DNA of 64,000 nucleotides from Chloroflexus aggregans DSM 9485 (GCF_000021945.1 NC_011831.1:1212001-1276000); one strand, 5' to 3'; positions 1 through 11,369 are shown, counted from the stretch's first letter. The notes: generated by a model from the sequence alone, not told the origin. Translations and numbers: made by a program.

Positions 1-600
1 CGAGCAGTTGAAAAGTTTGATTATAAGAAGGGCCATAAGTTCAGTACTTACGCAACGTGGTGGATCCGACAGGCCATTACCCGTGCCATTGCCGACCAGA
101 GCCGCACGATCCGCTTGCCGGTTCATATGGGTGAAGCGATCAGCCAGGTGAAACGTACTTCCCATCGCCTCCAGCAGACGATGCAGCGTGAACCAACACC
201 TGAAGAGATCGCCGATGCAATGGGCATTTCGGCGGGTAAAGTACGCCGCACGCTCGAGGCAAGCATGCACCCGCTCTCACTTGAGATGCCGGTCGGTCAA
301 GAGGGCGAAGGGCGCATGGGTGATTTCATCGAGGATGATCGCATCTCGACACCGGCCGAGGCCGCAGCAGCTTCATTGCTGCGCGAACAACTCGAAGAGG
401 TGTTGATGAAATTGCCTGAGCGCGAACGGAAGATTATTCAGTTGCGCTATGGTTTGAAAGATGGCCGCTACCGCACCCTCGAAGAGGTGGGGATTGAGTT
501 TGGGATTACCCGCGAACGGATTCGCCAAATCGAAGCAGTCGCGCTGCGGAAGCTGCGTCATCCCCATTTGGGGAAGAAGCTGCGCGGTTATCTCGATTAA
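1..600 (+). CDS. RNA polymerase sigma-70 family factor, 5' end outside the window
   Basis: C-terminal 199 residues of a primary-type sigma factor, open from base 1, so the start lies to the left. The visible part begins in region 2.3/2.4 ([17 protein letters not shown], the -10 melting and recognition helix). It continues through region 3 (residues about 40-115) and ends with region 4.2 ([21 protein letters not shown]), the helix-turn-helix that reads the -35 box. The spacing and the well-kept WWIRQAI and RERIRQIE motifs fit group 1 or group 2 sigma factors and exclude ECF types. Chloroflexota often encode several RpoD-like paralogues, so I cannot say which this is. A bidirectional hairpin follows at once and separates it from the convergent kinase. 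Confidence 0.93.
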   Translation, partial: RAVEKFDYKKGHKFSTYATWWIRQAITRAIADQSRTIRLPVHMGEAISQVKRTSHRLQQTMQREPTPEEIADAMGISAGKVRRTLEASMHPLSLEMPVGQEGEGRMGDFIEDDRISTPAEAAAASLLREQLEEVLMKLPERERKIIQLRYGLKDGRYRTLEEVGIEFGITRERIRQIEAVALRKLRHPHLGKKLRGYLD

Positions 601-617
601 CTGCTACCTCCGTTACC

Positions 618-642
618 AGGGGCGGGTTCGTATCCCGCCCCT
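618..642. terminator. Bidirectional hairpin terminator between sigma factor and kinase
   Basis: Perfect 9-bp stem AGGGGCGGG (618-626) / CCCGCCCCT (634-642) with a 7-nt loop, 17 bases after the sigma-factor stop. It overlaps the last codon of the convergent kinase. There is no long T tract, so termination is inferred from position and stem strength. Confidence 0.6.
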
Positions 643-2818
643 ACTCTTCAAGCGCCCCCTCAACCCGCTGTACCGTCCAGATTGGTAACGTAAACGAAAA
701 ACTACTCCCCACCCCAACCGTACTCTGCACCCAAATTCGACCTCCGTGCAATTCCACCAATAAACGGGTGATGTATAACCCTAGCCCAACCCCACTCTTT
801 TGGCGAGTATTGCTGTTGTCCACGCGGTGAAACCGCTCAAACAGACGTGCCTGATCTTCCGGCTCGATCCCAATACCTTGGTCTTGCACGGTAATCAACA
901 TCCATTGACCGGCTGGATGACCGGCTGGAAGATCGCTCGCTTCGGCCTGGCGAACGATTAACTGGATTTCGGTCCCTTCGGGACTGTACTTTATCGCGTT
1001 ACTCAATAGATTGACAATAATCTGCTTGACTTTGTCGCGATCGGCGAAGACCGGTGGCAACGGTGTGCGCATATCGATCAGGAGCTTATGCTGTACGAGT
1101 TGCGTATGGAGCTGAAGGGTTAGCTCTTCGATGACCTGCCACAACCCCACCGCCCAGCGGTTGAGTTTGACAACACCGGCCTCCAATCGCGAGACATCAA
1201 GCAGATCTTTGACCATTTTATGCAAGCGATCGGCCTCGTTCGAGACCGTCAGGAGAAATTCGCGCTGGCTCTCGCTATCCAAATCTTGCCGATTGAGCAG
1301 AATCTCGGTATAACCGAGAATAGAGGTGAGCGGTGTACGTAATTCGTGCGAGACAATCCCGATAAACTCGTCTTTCAAACGGTCAGACTCACGCTCACGG
1401 GTGCGATCACTCACCACCCACAGCCGCCCCGTCAGTTGGTGATGACTATCGCGCGTTGGTACCGAGAGCACGTGCAATTCTTGGTAGGGTTGGCGCAGTT
1501 GCAAATTGATTTCAAAGACTTGGTCGGGTGAACGCTGACCGAGATCGCAAAATTCGCTGAGCCGAAATGGATCGCTGAGTCGGGTGAGGAGATGCTCGAC
1601 TAGGTCGATCCCAACGTAAAACGACGATCGTTGCGGTTGTTCGGGTAAACGCCATACCTGATGCCACGCCGGATTGGCTCGGATCACTCGCCCGTTCAGA
1701 TCAAGCAGGGCTAATCCGATCGGCAAGCTACTAAACACCTGCCCCAAATGGTACGAGGTTTCATAGGCAACCTGGTAGGCCATTGCCCGGGCCAATGGCA
1801 ATCCGGCGCGCTCACGAAGGGCATCGATAAATGCCAATACCTCTTCGGTGAAGGTATTGGCCCGCCGACTGTGCAGGATGAGCACGGCTAGCACTCGCTC
1901 ATCAGTACTAATCGGCGCAGCCAGCTCGGCAAGAAACGGCATCCCGTTGGGAAGGCCCGGTTCACGGCCGGCATCACGCACTAACAGCGGCCGACGCACC
2001 TGCACCGCTTGCCCGGCCAAACCGATGTCCCAGCCCCAACGTTGGCGTGGCATTTTCGGTAACGCTGCGCCGGCTTGCTCGCTCGCATAGCCCTCGTACA
2101 GGTGTAACACCAGTTCGCGCCGTTCGTGATCGACCAACGCAATCGCACCGGCCTCCGCACCGCTACCCTCCAACGCTCGTCGCAACACGATCCCTAACAA
2201 CTCGTGGAGATCGAGTGTCTGTTCGAGCTGGTCATTCAGTGCAATGATCTTTTGACGCAAGGAAGGGGTGAGGGTAATGCCCAGTGGTGTTTCACCGGCA
2301 AATCGCGGTGCCGGTAGTCGTGATGACTGTACTCCCTCTTGCGCAATTGCAGCCGCGAGCAACGGTTTTAACGACTCAACCAACTCAGTTGTGCGGTGCG
2401 CAAAGTGACTCTGATCATCGCTACGCAGTTCAAATACGCCCCACAGTCGCCCTCCCCAAAAGATCGGCATTCCCAGATAGCTGGCCGAAATTAACGGTAA
2501 TCCATCACCCGGTTGGTTTGGATCACCAAGCGCAATTGTTTTGATAATCAATTGCCCTCCCAACGCCACCGACCGAGTGAGCCGATCATCCCACGGGTAG
2601 GGCCACGATTCGGGTGAATAGACCTGCTGACGGGTTGCTCCCGGTCGTGCCGATTGCAGCCAGCATGTAATGCGACCATCGCGGTAGCGGATTGCCAGCC
2701 GGAGGAGACTAAAGAGACGATGAAGACGCTGCACAAACGGTCGTTCCTCGTGTAATACCCGCGAAACAGCCGCCAACAGATTTAACAGACTAGTTGTGGG
2801 ATCATCGTTGTGCGTCAT
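641..2818 (-). CDS. GAF-GAF-PAS sensor histidine kinase
   Basis: A 725-residue cytosolic kinase with no membrane segment. Two GAF-type regions (about 15-165 and 190-345) are followed by a PAS-like domain (about 355-475). HisKA carries SHELRTP at 490-496, with His491 as the predicted phosphorylation site. The HATPase_c domain has an N box near 603 (NLLSNAIKY), G1 DQGIGI at 646-651 and G2 GVGLGL at 676-681. All catalytic boxes are intact, so it should autophosphorylate. No response regulator lies next to it, so it is an orphan kinase and its partner and signal are unknown. The ATG at 2818 lies only a few bases below a strong promoter (2828-2855), suggesting a leaderless or nearly leaderless mRNA. 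Confidence 0.92.
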   Translation of the reverse strand: MTHNDDPTTSLLNLLAAVSRVLHEERPFVQRLHRLFSLLRLAIRYRDGRITCWLQSARPGATRQQVYSPESWPYPWDDRLTRSVALGGQLIIKTIALGDPNQPGDGLPLISASYLGMPIFWGGRLWGVFELRSDDQSHFAHRTTELVESLKPLLAAAIAQEGVQSSRLPAPRFAGETPLGITLTPSLRQKIIALNDQLEQTLDLHELLGIVLRRALEGSGAEAGAIALVDHERRELVLHLYEGYASEQAGAALPKMPRQRWGWDIGLAGQAVQVRRPLLVRDAGREPGLPNGMPFLAELAAPISTDERVLAVLILHSRRANTFTEEVLAFIDALRERAGLPLARAMAYQVAYETSYHLGQVFSSLPIGLALLDLNGRVIRANPAWHQVWRLPEQPQRSSFYVGIDLVEHLLTRLSDPFRLSEFCDLGQRSPDQVFEINLQLRQPYQELHVLSVPTRDSHHQLTGRLWVVSDRTRERESDRLKDEFIGIVSHELRTPLTSILGYTEILLNRQDLDSESQREFLLTVSNEADRLHKMVKDLLDVSRLEAGVVKLNRWAVGLWQVIEELTLQLHTQLVQHKLLIDMRTPLPPVFADRDKVKQIIVNLLSNAIKYSPEGTEIQLIVRQAEASDLPAGHPAGQWMLITVQDQGIGIEPEDQARLFERFHRVDNSNTRQKSGVGLGLYITRLLVELHGGRIWVQSTVGVGSSFSFTLPIWTVQRVEGALEE

Positions 2819-2827
2819 TTGCCGTTC

Positions 2828-2855
2828 ATTGTAGTCAACCTATAATAGCTGTCAA
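2828..2855 (-). promoter_or_regulatory. Promoter of the GAF/PAS kinase
   Basis: Read on the minus strand: TTGACA (2855-2850), a 16-base spacer, then TACAAT (2833-2828), matching 6/6 and 5/6 of the sigma-70 consensus. The expected start of transcription, about 2821, is 3 bases before the ATG. Confidence 0.6.
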
Positions 2856-2927
2856 TTATCTCGTTACAGCTCTATGATATGATATGCTATGTCCATCGAT
2901 TCACCGATGGAAGTAAAGGAGTGAGCA

Positions 2928-3347
2928 ATGTTTACTGCGGTCGATCATATTGGACTGGTGGTAGCCGATCTGGAATCGGCCATCGACTTTTATCGCACCG
3001 CCTTTGATGTCACCGAATGGGAGCGCATCGAGCTGCCAGAGCGTCACGCTGCGATCGGTGTCGCTCGGTTTGGCGATACCCTGATCGAACTGATCGCCCC
3101 AACCAGTGATCAGGCAAGTTTTGCTCGCTTCCTGCGCGAAAAGGGGCCGGGCATGCACCATATCGCTTACCGTGTTGATGACATTCATGCCGCACTCGCC
3201 ACGCTGCAAGAGCGCGGCCTCCCCCTCATCGATCGTGAGCCTCGCCCAGGTATTCACGATACGCTCGTCGCATTTGTTCATCCCAAAGCCGGCGGGCAGG
3301 GAGTGCTTATCGAACTTGTGCAACACCGCACACCACATCACGCCTGA
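2928..3347 (+). CDS. mce: Methylmalonyl-CoA epimerase
   Basis: A 139-residue VOC-fold protein that interconverts (R)- and (S)-methylmalonyl-CoA. The paired beta-alpha-beta-beta-beta modules are clear: VDHIGLVVADLESAIDFY at the N-terminus and MHHIAYRVDDIHAAL in the second half. Metal ligands expected for the family are present: His in VDHIG, His in MHHIAY and Glu in VLIELVQ. Length matches the family (130-150). A good ribosome site, AAAGGAG, lies 6 bases before the ATG. In Chloroflexus this step belongs to the 3-hydroxypropionate bicycle and propionyl-CoA metabolism. Here the gene stands alone, but a methylmalonyl-CoA-decarboxylase-like cluster lies at 17.6-21.2 kb. Confidence 0.93.
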   Translation: MFTAVDHIGLVVADLESAIDFYRTAFDVTEWERIELPERHAAIGVARFGDTLIELIAPTSDQASFARFLREKGPGMHHIAYRVDDIHAALATLQERGLPLIDREPRPGIHDTLVAFVHPKAGGQGVLIELVQHRTPHHA

Positions 3348-3364
3348 TCGTTTGGTGCGCGTAA

Positions 3365-3383
3365 GGCGGTGCTCGTCACCGCC
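3365..3383 (+). terminator. Hairpin after methylmalonyl-CoA epimerase
   Basis: GGCGGTG (3365-3371) / CACCGCC (3377-3383) with a 5-nt loop, starting 18 bases after the epimerase stop. No T run follows. Confidence 0.45.
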
Positions 3384-3393
3384 CTTGCTAACC

Positions 3394-3421
3394 CTTACAC
3401 CGAATCCAACGAACCTATAAT
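3394..3421 (+). promoter_or_regulatory. Promoter of the zinc-ribbon/DinB gene
   Basis: CTTACA (3394-3399), a 16-base spacer, then TATAAT (3416-3421). The predicted transcript starts near 3428, which favours the ATG at 3455 over the one at 3431. Confidence 0.5.
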
Positions 3422-3454
3422 GACACTACCATGATGATAACGGGAGCAGAAGGT

Positions 3455-4435
3455 ATGACAACCAACGACGCAGAAGATAGACGCCTGTTGGTAAGTATGA
3501 GTGTCGGACAAACAGCGTATGCCGTTTGGGCCAAACAGGCACGGCGCGAGCGCTTCTTCAACATTGCGCGCTTACTCGAAGCTTCAGCCGCAGTCAAGCG
3601 AGTGCGCGCCGAACAAGCAATGCGTCGTTTGGGAGAAGTGTCGCAGACGCAAACCAACATCAATCACGCACTTGCCGGTCTCGAACCAGAAACGGTGACG
3701 ACCGGGCCGGTTACCGGAACAAGTGCTTTTCAACGCGAGCTGCTCGAACGTGCAGCCAAAGCTCTTGCCGCCGGTCGTGATCTCACCTACCGTGAGCTGG
3801 GTGATCTGTTCGTGTGCAGTACCTGTGGTCACCTTGTTGAAGGTGAAGTACCACAATTTTGCCCACAATGTGGAACGGTGCGCGAAGGCTTCCTCGATTT
3901 TCGGATTGTTGATGGGATGGGAACGCTTAGTTCGTACACCATCGTTCGCCGGCTAGAGCAGGGGCTGAAAACGGTACCGGCATTGGTTGAAGGATTGAGT
4001 GAAGATCAATTGGCAATGCCTGTTAATGGGTTTCCAGCTTTCAAAGATCTGATCGGTCATCTCACCGATATGGATATTGTCTTTCGCGAGCGCGCATGGC
4101 TGATTCTCGAGACCGATCAACCTAAATTGTCGACGGCCCACCCCCCAACCTTACGGCATGCGGTCAAGTATCGTACCGTCCCTATCGACGAATTACTCGA
4201 ACGGTACACTACTAGCCGTCAGCAAACACTAAACCTGTTGCGCGGCCTAACCCAAGCGGCATGGCAGCGCATTGGTCACCACGAAATTTACGGGCCAGTC
4301 CCCCTTCTGCACCAAGGAAACTGGGTGGTATCCCACGAACAGGGGCATCTGATCGAATTGGCGCAAATGCGACACAACATCTTGTATGGCGAAAACCACG
4401 CCCTCGATATTGTGCAGGAACTATTGCATCCGTAA
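3455..4435 (+). CDS. Rubrerythrin-like/zinc-ribbon/DinB-fold fusion protein
   Basis: A 326-residue protein with three parts. Residues about 1-110 are helical and recall rubrerythrin (ERFFNIARLLEASAAVKRV), but the E-x-x-H iron ligands are not evident. Residues 121-139 form a rubredoxin-like zinc ribbon, CSTCG and CPQCG with 11 residues between. Residues about 155-320 resemble the DinB four-helix bundle: LIGHLTDMD, then SHEQGHLIELAQM with an H-x3-H pair that could hold a metal. The start at 3455 is preferred because GGGAG lies 9 bases before it; ATGs at 3431 and 3434 are in frame. DinB-fold enzymes include thiol-dependent transferases and hydrolases; the substrate cannot be told. Confidence 0.75.
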   Translation: MTTNDAEDRRLLVSMSVGQTAYAVWAKQARRERFFNIARLLEASAAVKRVRAEQAMRRLGEVSQTQTNINHALAGLEPETVTTGPVTGTSAFQRELLERAAKALAAGRDLTYRELGDLFVCSTCGHLVEGEVPQFCPQCGTVREGFLDFRIVDGMGTLSSYTIVRRLEQGLKTVPALVEGLSEDQLAMPVNGFPAFKDLIGHLTDMDIVFRERAWLILETDQPKLSTAHPPTLRHAVKYRTVPIDELLERYTTSRQQTLNLLRGLTQAAWQRIGHHEIYGPVPLLHQGNWVVSHEQGHLIELAQMRHNILYGENHALDIVQELLHP

Positions 4436-4553
4436 TTAGGGGCGCACGGTGAGACAATCCTAACAAATCTGCTCAGCCGGGCAAGTGCAAAAAAAATTGT
4501 GCGGTAGGATCGGTCAATCACTGTTCCCACCGCACAAACAATTAGTAGACGAA

Positions 4554-5564
4554 TTACGGTAAATCCAATCCGCTCAAGCTATCGTACAGGACGTCGAGAT
4601 TTTCAAGCGCCAAACCGGTCCCAATTGCCACACACGAAGCCGGTTGATCGGCAACATAGCAGGGCACCCCGGTCACTTGGGTCAGGAGATCGTTGATCCG
4701 ACGCAACATTGACCCGCCACCGGTCATGACCATACCCTTATCGATAATATCTGAACTCAACTCAGGTGGCGTCTCGACCAAGACCGCCCGGACCGCGTTA
4801 ATAATCGCTTCCAACGGCTCTTGAATGGCTTCGGTAATCTCGTTACTATCCACCTGAATCGTGCGCGGTAGACCGGTCACCTGATCGCGTCCACGAACTT
4901 GCGTTACCAGTGGCTTATCGAGTGGCAACGCTGAGCCAATCTCAATCTTCACCGCTTCGGCCGTTCGCTCACCAATCAGCACGTTGTATTTACGCTTGAT
5001 ATACGCAGCAATCGCTTCATCAAACCGATTCCCGCCAACCCGCACCGATGTACTCACTACAATGTCGTTGAGTGAGATGACAGCCACCTCAGTGGTACCA
5101 CCGCCAATATCAATCACCAGGTTCCCCGATGGCTGGGCAATCGGGATATTCGCCCCAATCGCTGCTGCCAGCGGCTCGCGGATGAGATACGCCTTTCCGG
5201 CACCGGCCTCCAGCGCCGCATAACGCACAGCGCGCATCTCAACACTCGTTACACCGGCGGGAATACAGATCATCACTTCGGGGCGCGAAAAGCGAAACCA
5301 CCCAGCAGCGCGCCCGATAAAGTGGCGCAGCATCTCTTCAGTAACGACGTAATCGGCGATCACGCCATTCCGCATTGGCCGCACCACTTCGATACTTTCC
5401 GGTTCACGGCCCAACATCGCCATCGCCTCGGCGCCAACCGCACGCACTCGCCCGTCGCGCGTACTGAGTGCCACCGCCGACGGCTCAGAAAGCACGATAC
5501 CTTTGCCTTTGACGTAAACTAAGACATTGGCAGTTCCCAAATCAATCCCGATTTTGCGGGCCAT
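4554..5564 (-). CDS. mreB: MreB/Mbl rod-shape-determining actin homologue
   Basis: A 336-residue bacterial actin that forms membrane-bound filaments guiding cell-wall synthesis. The phosphate-1 motif ([14 protein letters not shown], residues 5-18), phosphate-2 motif ([17 protein letters not shown]) and adenosine motif ([10 protein letters not shown]) are intact, as is the E-P-L-A-A-A-I-G helix. The ATG at 5564 gives the usual MreB length and N-terminus; the longer open frame upstream is noncoding. No mreC or mreD follows, unlike the classic cluster. An extended -10 box lies 68 bases before the start. Confidence 0.95.
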   Translation of the reverse strand: MARKIGIDLGTANVLVYVKGKGIVLSEPSAVALSTRDGRVRAVGAEAMAMLGREPESIEVVRPMRNGVIADYVVTEEMLRHFIGRAAGWFRFSRPEVMICIPAGVTSVEMRAVRYAALEAGAGKAYLIREPLAAAIGANIPIAQPSGNLVIDIGGGTTEVAVISLNDIVVSTSVRVGGNRFDEAIAAYIKRKYNVLIGERTAEAVKIEIGSALPLDKPLVTQVRGRDQVTGLPRTIQVDSNEITEAIQEPLEAIINAVRAVLVETPPELSSDIIDKGMVMTGGGSMLRRINDLLTQVTGVPCYVADQPASCVAIGTGLALENLDVLYDSLSGLDLP

Positions 5565-5631
5565 AGTCGTTCCTGTTACTTGCGAAGTGTATCTGAGCAG
5601 CAATGAGTTGCATCTTACATAATCGCGGCGT

Positions 5632-5640
5632 ATTATAGCA
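5632..5640 (-). promoter_or_regulatory. Extended -10 promoter element of mreB
   Basis: The minus strand reads TGCTATAAT from 5640 to 5632, a full TGn extended -10 box, 68 bases before the mreB ATG. No clear -35 box is seen, as is usual for extended -10 promoters. Confidence 0.5.
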
Positions 5641-5786
5641 AATGATGAGACAAAATGGCAATGAGCAAGTAGGTTACGACGAACAGCCAGGCTGCATGGT
5701 CGGATGAGGGTTGGCGAGCGGTAGCGCCTGGCAGAGGGTAACGGACGACTACCGGCATTCCATAAAAACACTTCCAAACCCATACA

Positions 5787-5813
5787 GAGAGGCGGGTCAT
5801 AAACCCGCCTCTC
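5787..5813 (-). terminator. Terminator of the atp operon
   Basis: Perfect 11-bp stem GAGAGGCGGGT (5787-5797) / ACCCGCCTCTC (5803-5813) with a 5-base loop, 27 bases past the atpC stop. The same arms recur at 42585-42610. Confidence 0.65.
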
Positions 5814-5840
5814 CTCCTGATGATCGTAATACCCATGGTG

Positions 5841-6260
5841 CTACGACTGACGTCGCTTGATCTTGTGCAACTGCGCGACACGCAACCGCACCATCTCCTT
5901 CCGCAGCTTCGCTTCGGCCAGCGCCATATCGTGCTCACTTTGGGCCTCACGTCGCCGGGCTTCAGCTTCAGCCCGCGCTTGTTCGGCCCGTGCTTCATCG
6001 ATCTCATCGGCCCGCTCAACCGTATCGGCCAGAATCGTGACGCGGTGCGGCAGCACCTCCATAAACCCGCCCGACACGGCAAACGGCGTGCGCTCACCAT
6101 TTTTAATAATATCGAGTTCACCCGGTTCGAGGATCGTCATCAGCGGAGCGTGGCGCGGGAGAATACCAACACGACCATCTTTCGTCGGCACGCTGATCAT
6201 ATCAACATCGTCCGACAAAATAACCCGCTCGGCGGTGACAATCTCTAGATGGATGGGCAT
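5841..6260 (-). CDS. atpC: ATP synthase F1 subunit epsilon
   Basis: A 139-residue subunit of the F1 central stalk that couples rotation to catalysis and can inhibit ATP hydrolysis. The N-terminal beta-sandwich is clear (MPIHLEIVTAERVILSDDVD, GRVGILPRHAPLMTIL), with the conserved G-x-L-P-x-H-A-P segment. The C-terminus is a charged helical hairpin (ARAEAEARRREAQ), the usual inhibitory region. It is the last gene of the operon. AAGGAG lies just before the ATG, and a strong hairpin follows the stop. Confidence 0.96.
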   Translation of the reverse strand: MPIHLEIVTAERVILSDDVDMISVPTKDGRVGILPRHAPLMTILEPGELDIIKNGERTPFAVSGGFMEVLPHRVTILADTVERADEIDEARAEQARAEAEARRREAQSEHDMALAEAKLRKEMVRLRVAQLHKIKRRQS

Positions 6261-6329
6261 GGATTGCTCCTTCTGCCTGCCACAGACTATCGCCGGTGGT
6301 GTAACCCAACGGCTACCACCGGCTCAAGC

Positions 6330-7763
<1,434 letters not shown>

Positions 7764-8636
7764 TTAACTGATGAGAGCAGCAGCACCTGAAGCGATTTCG
7801 CTGACCTCTTTCGTGATAGCGGCCTGCCGCGCCTTATTGAACGAGAGTGTCAGATCACGCACGAGATCTTTGGCATTATTGGTCGCATTGCGCATTGCAA
7901 CCATTCGTGCACTATGTTCACTAGCGATACTTTCGAGCACCGCCTGATAAATCTGCGTTTCGACGTAACGCGGCAGAATGCTGTTCAGGACATCTTCTTC
8001 GCTCGGTTCGTAGGTATAATCGACATTAATGGTGGTAGAAATATCAGGGCTTTCCACCGGCAACAACTGCTTAATCGCCGGTCGCTGCACGAGCGTATTG
8101 ATGAACTCGCTGTAGATAATGTACAGTTCATCGTACTTACCCGACTGGAAGCCACTGATTGCGCTAATCGCCACCCCGAGGATCGCCTCAAGCTTTGGTG
8201 CATCACCGAGGCGAATAGCCTCTCCCGCCGGTGCGAAGCCGGTGCGCAAGAAGAAGTCACGTCCCTTACGACCAAAGGTATACACATCAACGGTGCGCCC
8301 CATCGCTCGTTGCTCGGTAATAAAACGTCCGGCACGGCGTAGCACATTCGCGACGAGGCTACCGCAAAGACCGCGGTCGGGGGTCACTACCAGGAGCGCT
8401 ACGCTCTTCACCGTCTCGCGTTTTTCGAGCAACGTACCACGGCGCGCTGCACCGACCACACGCGCAGTCAGATTGGCCATTACCTCTCGCATCCGGTCGG
8501 CATATGGCCGGGTTGCCAACACATTCCGTTGTGCGCGCCGCATCTTCGAGGCTGACACCATCTCCATCGCCCGGGTAATCTGAGCGACGTTTTTGACAGA
8601 GCGGATGCGGCGCTTAATCTCACGACTACTCGCCAT
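7764..8636 (-). CDS. atpG: ATP synthase F1 subunit gamma
   Basis: The 290-residue central shaft. The N-terminal helix ([34 protein letters not shown]) and the C-terminal helix ([36 protein letters not shown]) that form the rotating coiled coil are both typical, with a Rossmann-like middle ([15 protein letters not shown]). Length is normal. A GC hairpin in the 62-base gap to atpA could tune the relative amounts of alpha and gamma. Confidence 0.97.
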
Positions 8637-8667
8637 AACGAACCCTTTGCAGTCAAGAGACCGGCGA

Positions 8668-8684
8668 GCGGGCGCGCGGCCCGC
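8668..8684 (-). other. Intercistronic GC hairpin between atpA and atpG
   Basis: GCGGGC (8668-8673) / GCCCGC (8679-8684) with a 5-nt loop; flanking CCGG blocks can extend the stem. It sits in the 62 bases between atpA and atpG. A partial attenuator or mRNA-stability element is possible, but this rests on sequence alone. Confidence 0.35.
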
Positions 8685-8698
8685 CTACCGGAAACCTG

Positions 8699-10267
8699 CT
8701 AGCTATAGTTACTGGTCGCCTTAAACTCCTTAATCGCCGCCTCCAACGCTTCCTTAACCTCAGGCGTGGGGAACTTGCGATCAAGGCGATTGTCGTAGAT
8801 CAGCTTCCGCACTTCTGGATGGGCGGTGCGCAGGAAGGCCAGAAAATCATCGCGCCACTTCGTGATCATTGCCACCGGCACATCGTCGAGGTAGTTGTTG
8901 GTGGCTGCGTACAACACGGCCACTTGATCTTCGACGGCCAACGGCTGGAACTGCGGCTGTTTGAGCAGCTCTTGCAGCCGCTGACCACGCTCGATCTGAG
9001 CCTTCGTTGTGGCATCGAGATCACTGGCAAACTGGGCAAAAGCGGCAAGGTCGCGGAACTGAGCCAGCTCACCCTTCAGCTTACCGGCGACGGCACGCAT
9101 CGCTCGCGTTTGCGCTGCACTACCGACACGCGACACTGAAATACCGACGTTGAGCGCCGGACGCTGACCGGCGTTAAACAAGTCAGCCTCCAGATAGATC
9201 TGACCATCGGTAATCGAAATAACGTTTGTCGGAATATAGGCCGAAACATCGTTAGCTTGCGTCTCAATCACGGGCAAGGCTGTCAGCGAACCACCACCGT
9301 ATTCCTCGTTCAGACGGGCAGCACGTTCGAGCAACCGTGAATGCAGATAGAAGACATCACCGGGGTACGCCTCACGACCGGGCGGACGGCGCAACAACAG
9401 TGACACTTGGCGATAAGCGACTGCGTGCTTGCTCAAGTCATCGTAGACGATCAAAGCGTCCTTGACCAATTGCCCGTTGAGCATCACGCCGTTCTCCATG
9501 ATCTCTTCGCCCATCGCACAACCGGCGTAAGGCGCGATATACTGGAGTGCAGCGCTTTCCGAAGCGGTGGCCGAAACCACGATGGTATACTCCATCGCCC
9601 CATACTTCTCGAGCGTACCGACCACCTGCGCCACCTGCGCCCGGCGCTGACCGATGGCGACGTAGATACACACCATCCCTTGACCCTTCTGGTTAATGAT
9701 GGTATCAATCGCCACTGCCGTCTTACCAGTTTGGCGGTCACCGATGATCAACTCACGCTGACCACGACCGATCGGGATCAGGGCATCAATCGCGATAATC
9801 CCGGTTTGCACCGGTGTATCGACCGACTTACGGGTAATCACACCGGGGGCAATCCGCTCAATTGGGCGCATCTTCTCATACTGGATCGGCCCCTTGCCAT
9901 CGATCGGCTGACCGAGCGGATTAACCACCCGGCCCAGCAGACCCTGACCAACGGGCACTGAAATCACGCGGCCAGTCGAAGTTACCAGATCCCCTTCCTC
10001 AATACTTTCATCGTCACCGAGAATGATCGCAGCGACGCTATCCTGCTCGAGGTTCAGGGCAATACCATAAATCGACTCATTCCGGCCGGCCTTAGGCGGG
10101 AACTCAACGATCTCAGAGGCAACGACCTGATCAAGGCCGGACAGCCGCGCGACGCCGTCACCGACGGCAATCACCGTACCGACATTGACCTGACGCGGCT
10201 GAAGGTCGACGCCGCTGATGATCCCCTGCTTCAGCCGGGCGATCAATTCCTCAGTAATCGTCGTCAT
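8699..10267 (-). CDS. atpA: ATP synthase F1 subunit alpha
   Basis: The 522-residue non-catalytic nucleotide-binding subunit. Walker A is GDRQTGKT (near 171-178), [12 protein letters not shown] is the Walker B region, and the alpha signature [16 protein letters not shown] is present. The N-terminal crown ([28 protein letters not shown]) and the C-terminal helical domain are complete. The ATG at 10267 gives the usual [14 protein letters not shown] start, the helix that binds delta. Confidence 0.98.
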   Translation of the reverse strand: MTTITEELIARLKQGIISGVDLQPRQVNVGTVIAVGDGVARLSGLDQVVASEIVEFPPKAGRNESIYGIALNLEQDSVAAIILGDDESIEEGDLVTSTGRVISVPVGQGLLGRVVNPLGQPIDGKGPIQYEKMRPIERIAPGVITRKSVDTPVQTGIIAIDALIPIGRGQRELIIGDRQTGKTAVAIDTIINQKGQGMVCIYVAIGQRRAQVAQVVGTLEKYGAMEYTIVVSATASESAALQYIAPYAGCAMGEEIMENGVMLNGQLVKDALIVYDDLSKHAVAYRQVSLLLRRPPGREAYPGDVFYLHSRLLERAARLNEEYGGGSLTALPVIETQANDVSAYIPTNVISITDGQIYLEADLFNAGQRPALNVGISVSRVGSAAQTRAMRAVAGKLKGELAQFRDLAAFAQFASDLDATTKAQIERGQRLQELLKQPQFQPLAVEDQVAVLYAATNNYLDDVPVAMITKWRDDFLAFLRTAHPEVRKLIYDNRLDRKFPTPEVKEALEAAIKEFKATSNYS

Positions 10268-10326
10268 GCTCTACTCCGTCGCGCTGGTTGCCGGCAACAC
10301 CGGGCCAGCGAGTTGAAGGCTGAAAA

Positions 10327-10800
10327 TCAACTTGCCTGTAATGCACGCTGAACAGCGCTCAGGCGGGCGCGCAGGCTATTATCGAGCACCTGATCGCCAA
10401 CCCGAATAATCAAACCGCCGATCAGCGTTGGATCCACATGGTAGGTTACATGGACATCGCCGTAGCGCCGACGCAACTCACTCGTAATCCGTTCTTGCTG
10501 TTCGCTGCTCAGTTCAATCGCACTGGTTACACTGGCGTCGATCACACGACGACCGGTTTCCAGATAGGTCTGGAGCGCTTCGGCCACTGCATTCAACTCG
10601 CCGCTTAATCCCTCTTTTACCATGGTCAGCAGGAAATTGCGCACCTGTGGCAGGAGGTCGGCGGGCAGCACTGCTGCTGCATCGCTTGCCGGAAGACCGG
10701 CGATCCGCGGCGCAGCGGCTCGAATCTGCTCAGCAGCCGTACTCAGCAGAGCTTCCACCAATGGAGCGGCCAGCGCCCGTGCGTCAATGGTTGTTGCCAT
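10327..10800 (-). CDS. atpH: ATP synthase F1 subunit delta
   Basis: A 157-residue peripheral-stalk subunit that joins the b dimer to the top of F1. It is somewhat shorter than E. coli delta (177). The conserved C-terminal part, a two-strand segment with [32 protein letters not shown], is diagnostic. The N-terminal helical domain is weakly conserved, as usual. It lies between atpF and atpA as expected. Confidence 0.93.
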   Translation of the reverse strand: MATTIDARALAAPLVEALLSTAAEQIRAAAPRIAGLPASDAAAVLPADLLPQVRNFLLTMVKEGLSGELNAVAEALQTYLETGRRVIDASVTSAIELSSEQQERITSELRRRYGDVHVTYHVDPTLIGGLIIRVGDQVLDNSLRARLSAVQRALQAS

Positions 10801-10844
10801 ACTCTCTGTTCCTCACGCAGACTGGGGGCGCCAGTCGTGCAACG

Positions 10845-11339
10845 CTAGTTCCGGCGATCGAGCGCCGCCAGCGACTCGGCAATCAACGCATCATGGCCGC
10901 GGGCCTGCAACTCGGCGCCGAGCACGCGACTCGCCGTCAACGTTACCAGATCGGCAATCTGGCTCTTTGCCTCGCTCAGCAAACGAGCACGCTCTTGCTC
11001 AGCTTGCACGCGAGCCTCCTCCTTCAAGCGTTCGGCCTCACGACGCGCCTGCGCAATAATCTCAGCTTCCTGCTGCTTTGCCCGCTCTTGCGCTTGCGCC
11101 ACAATCCTGGCTGCCTCCTGACGCGCTTTGGCCAGTTCAGCCTCGTAATCGCGCTTGGCATTTGCCAACTGCTCACGCACCTTCTCTGCATCTCGCACAC
11201 TCTCTTCGATACGCTTGGTGCGCTCGTTGAGCAAATTCATCACCGGACGATACAGCAGCGCGCGCAGAATGAAGATAAGCAGTAGAAAGTTGACCAGTTG
11301 CGCGAGAAATAGGTTTAGGTTAATGCCTAATGCTTCCAC
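10845..11339 (-). CDS. atpF: ATP synthase Fo subunit b
   Basis: A 164-residue stator subunit: one N-terminal membrane helix (residues about 8-28, [20 protein letters not shown]), then a long charged coiled coil (about 35-135). The start codon is GTG at 11339, giving [17 protein letters not shown] lies just upstream and no ATG fits. There is one b gene and no b' paralogue, so a homodimeric stalk is expected, unlike the b/b' pair of many oxygenic phototrophs. Confidence 0.94.
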   Translation of the reverse strand: MEALGINLNLFLAQLVNFLLLIFILRALLYRPVMNLLNERTKRIEESVRDAEKVREQLANAKRDYEAELAKARQEAARIVAQAQERAKQQEAEIIAQARREAERLKEEARVQAEQERARLLSEAKSQIADLVTLTASRVLGAELQARGHDALIAESLAALDRRN

Positions 11340-11369
11340 CCTTTTCGCCTCCCGTAACGTGTCATGATT

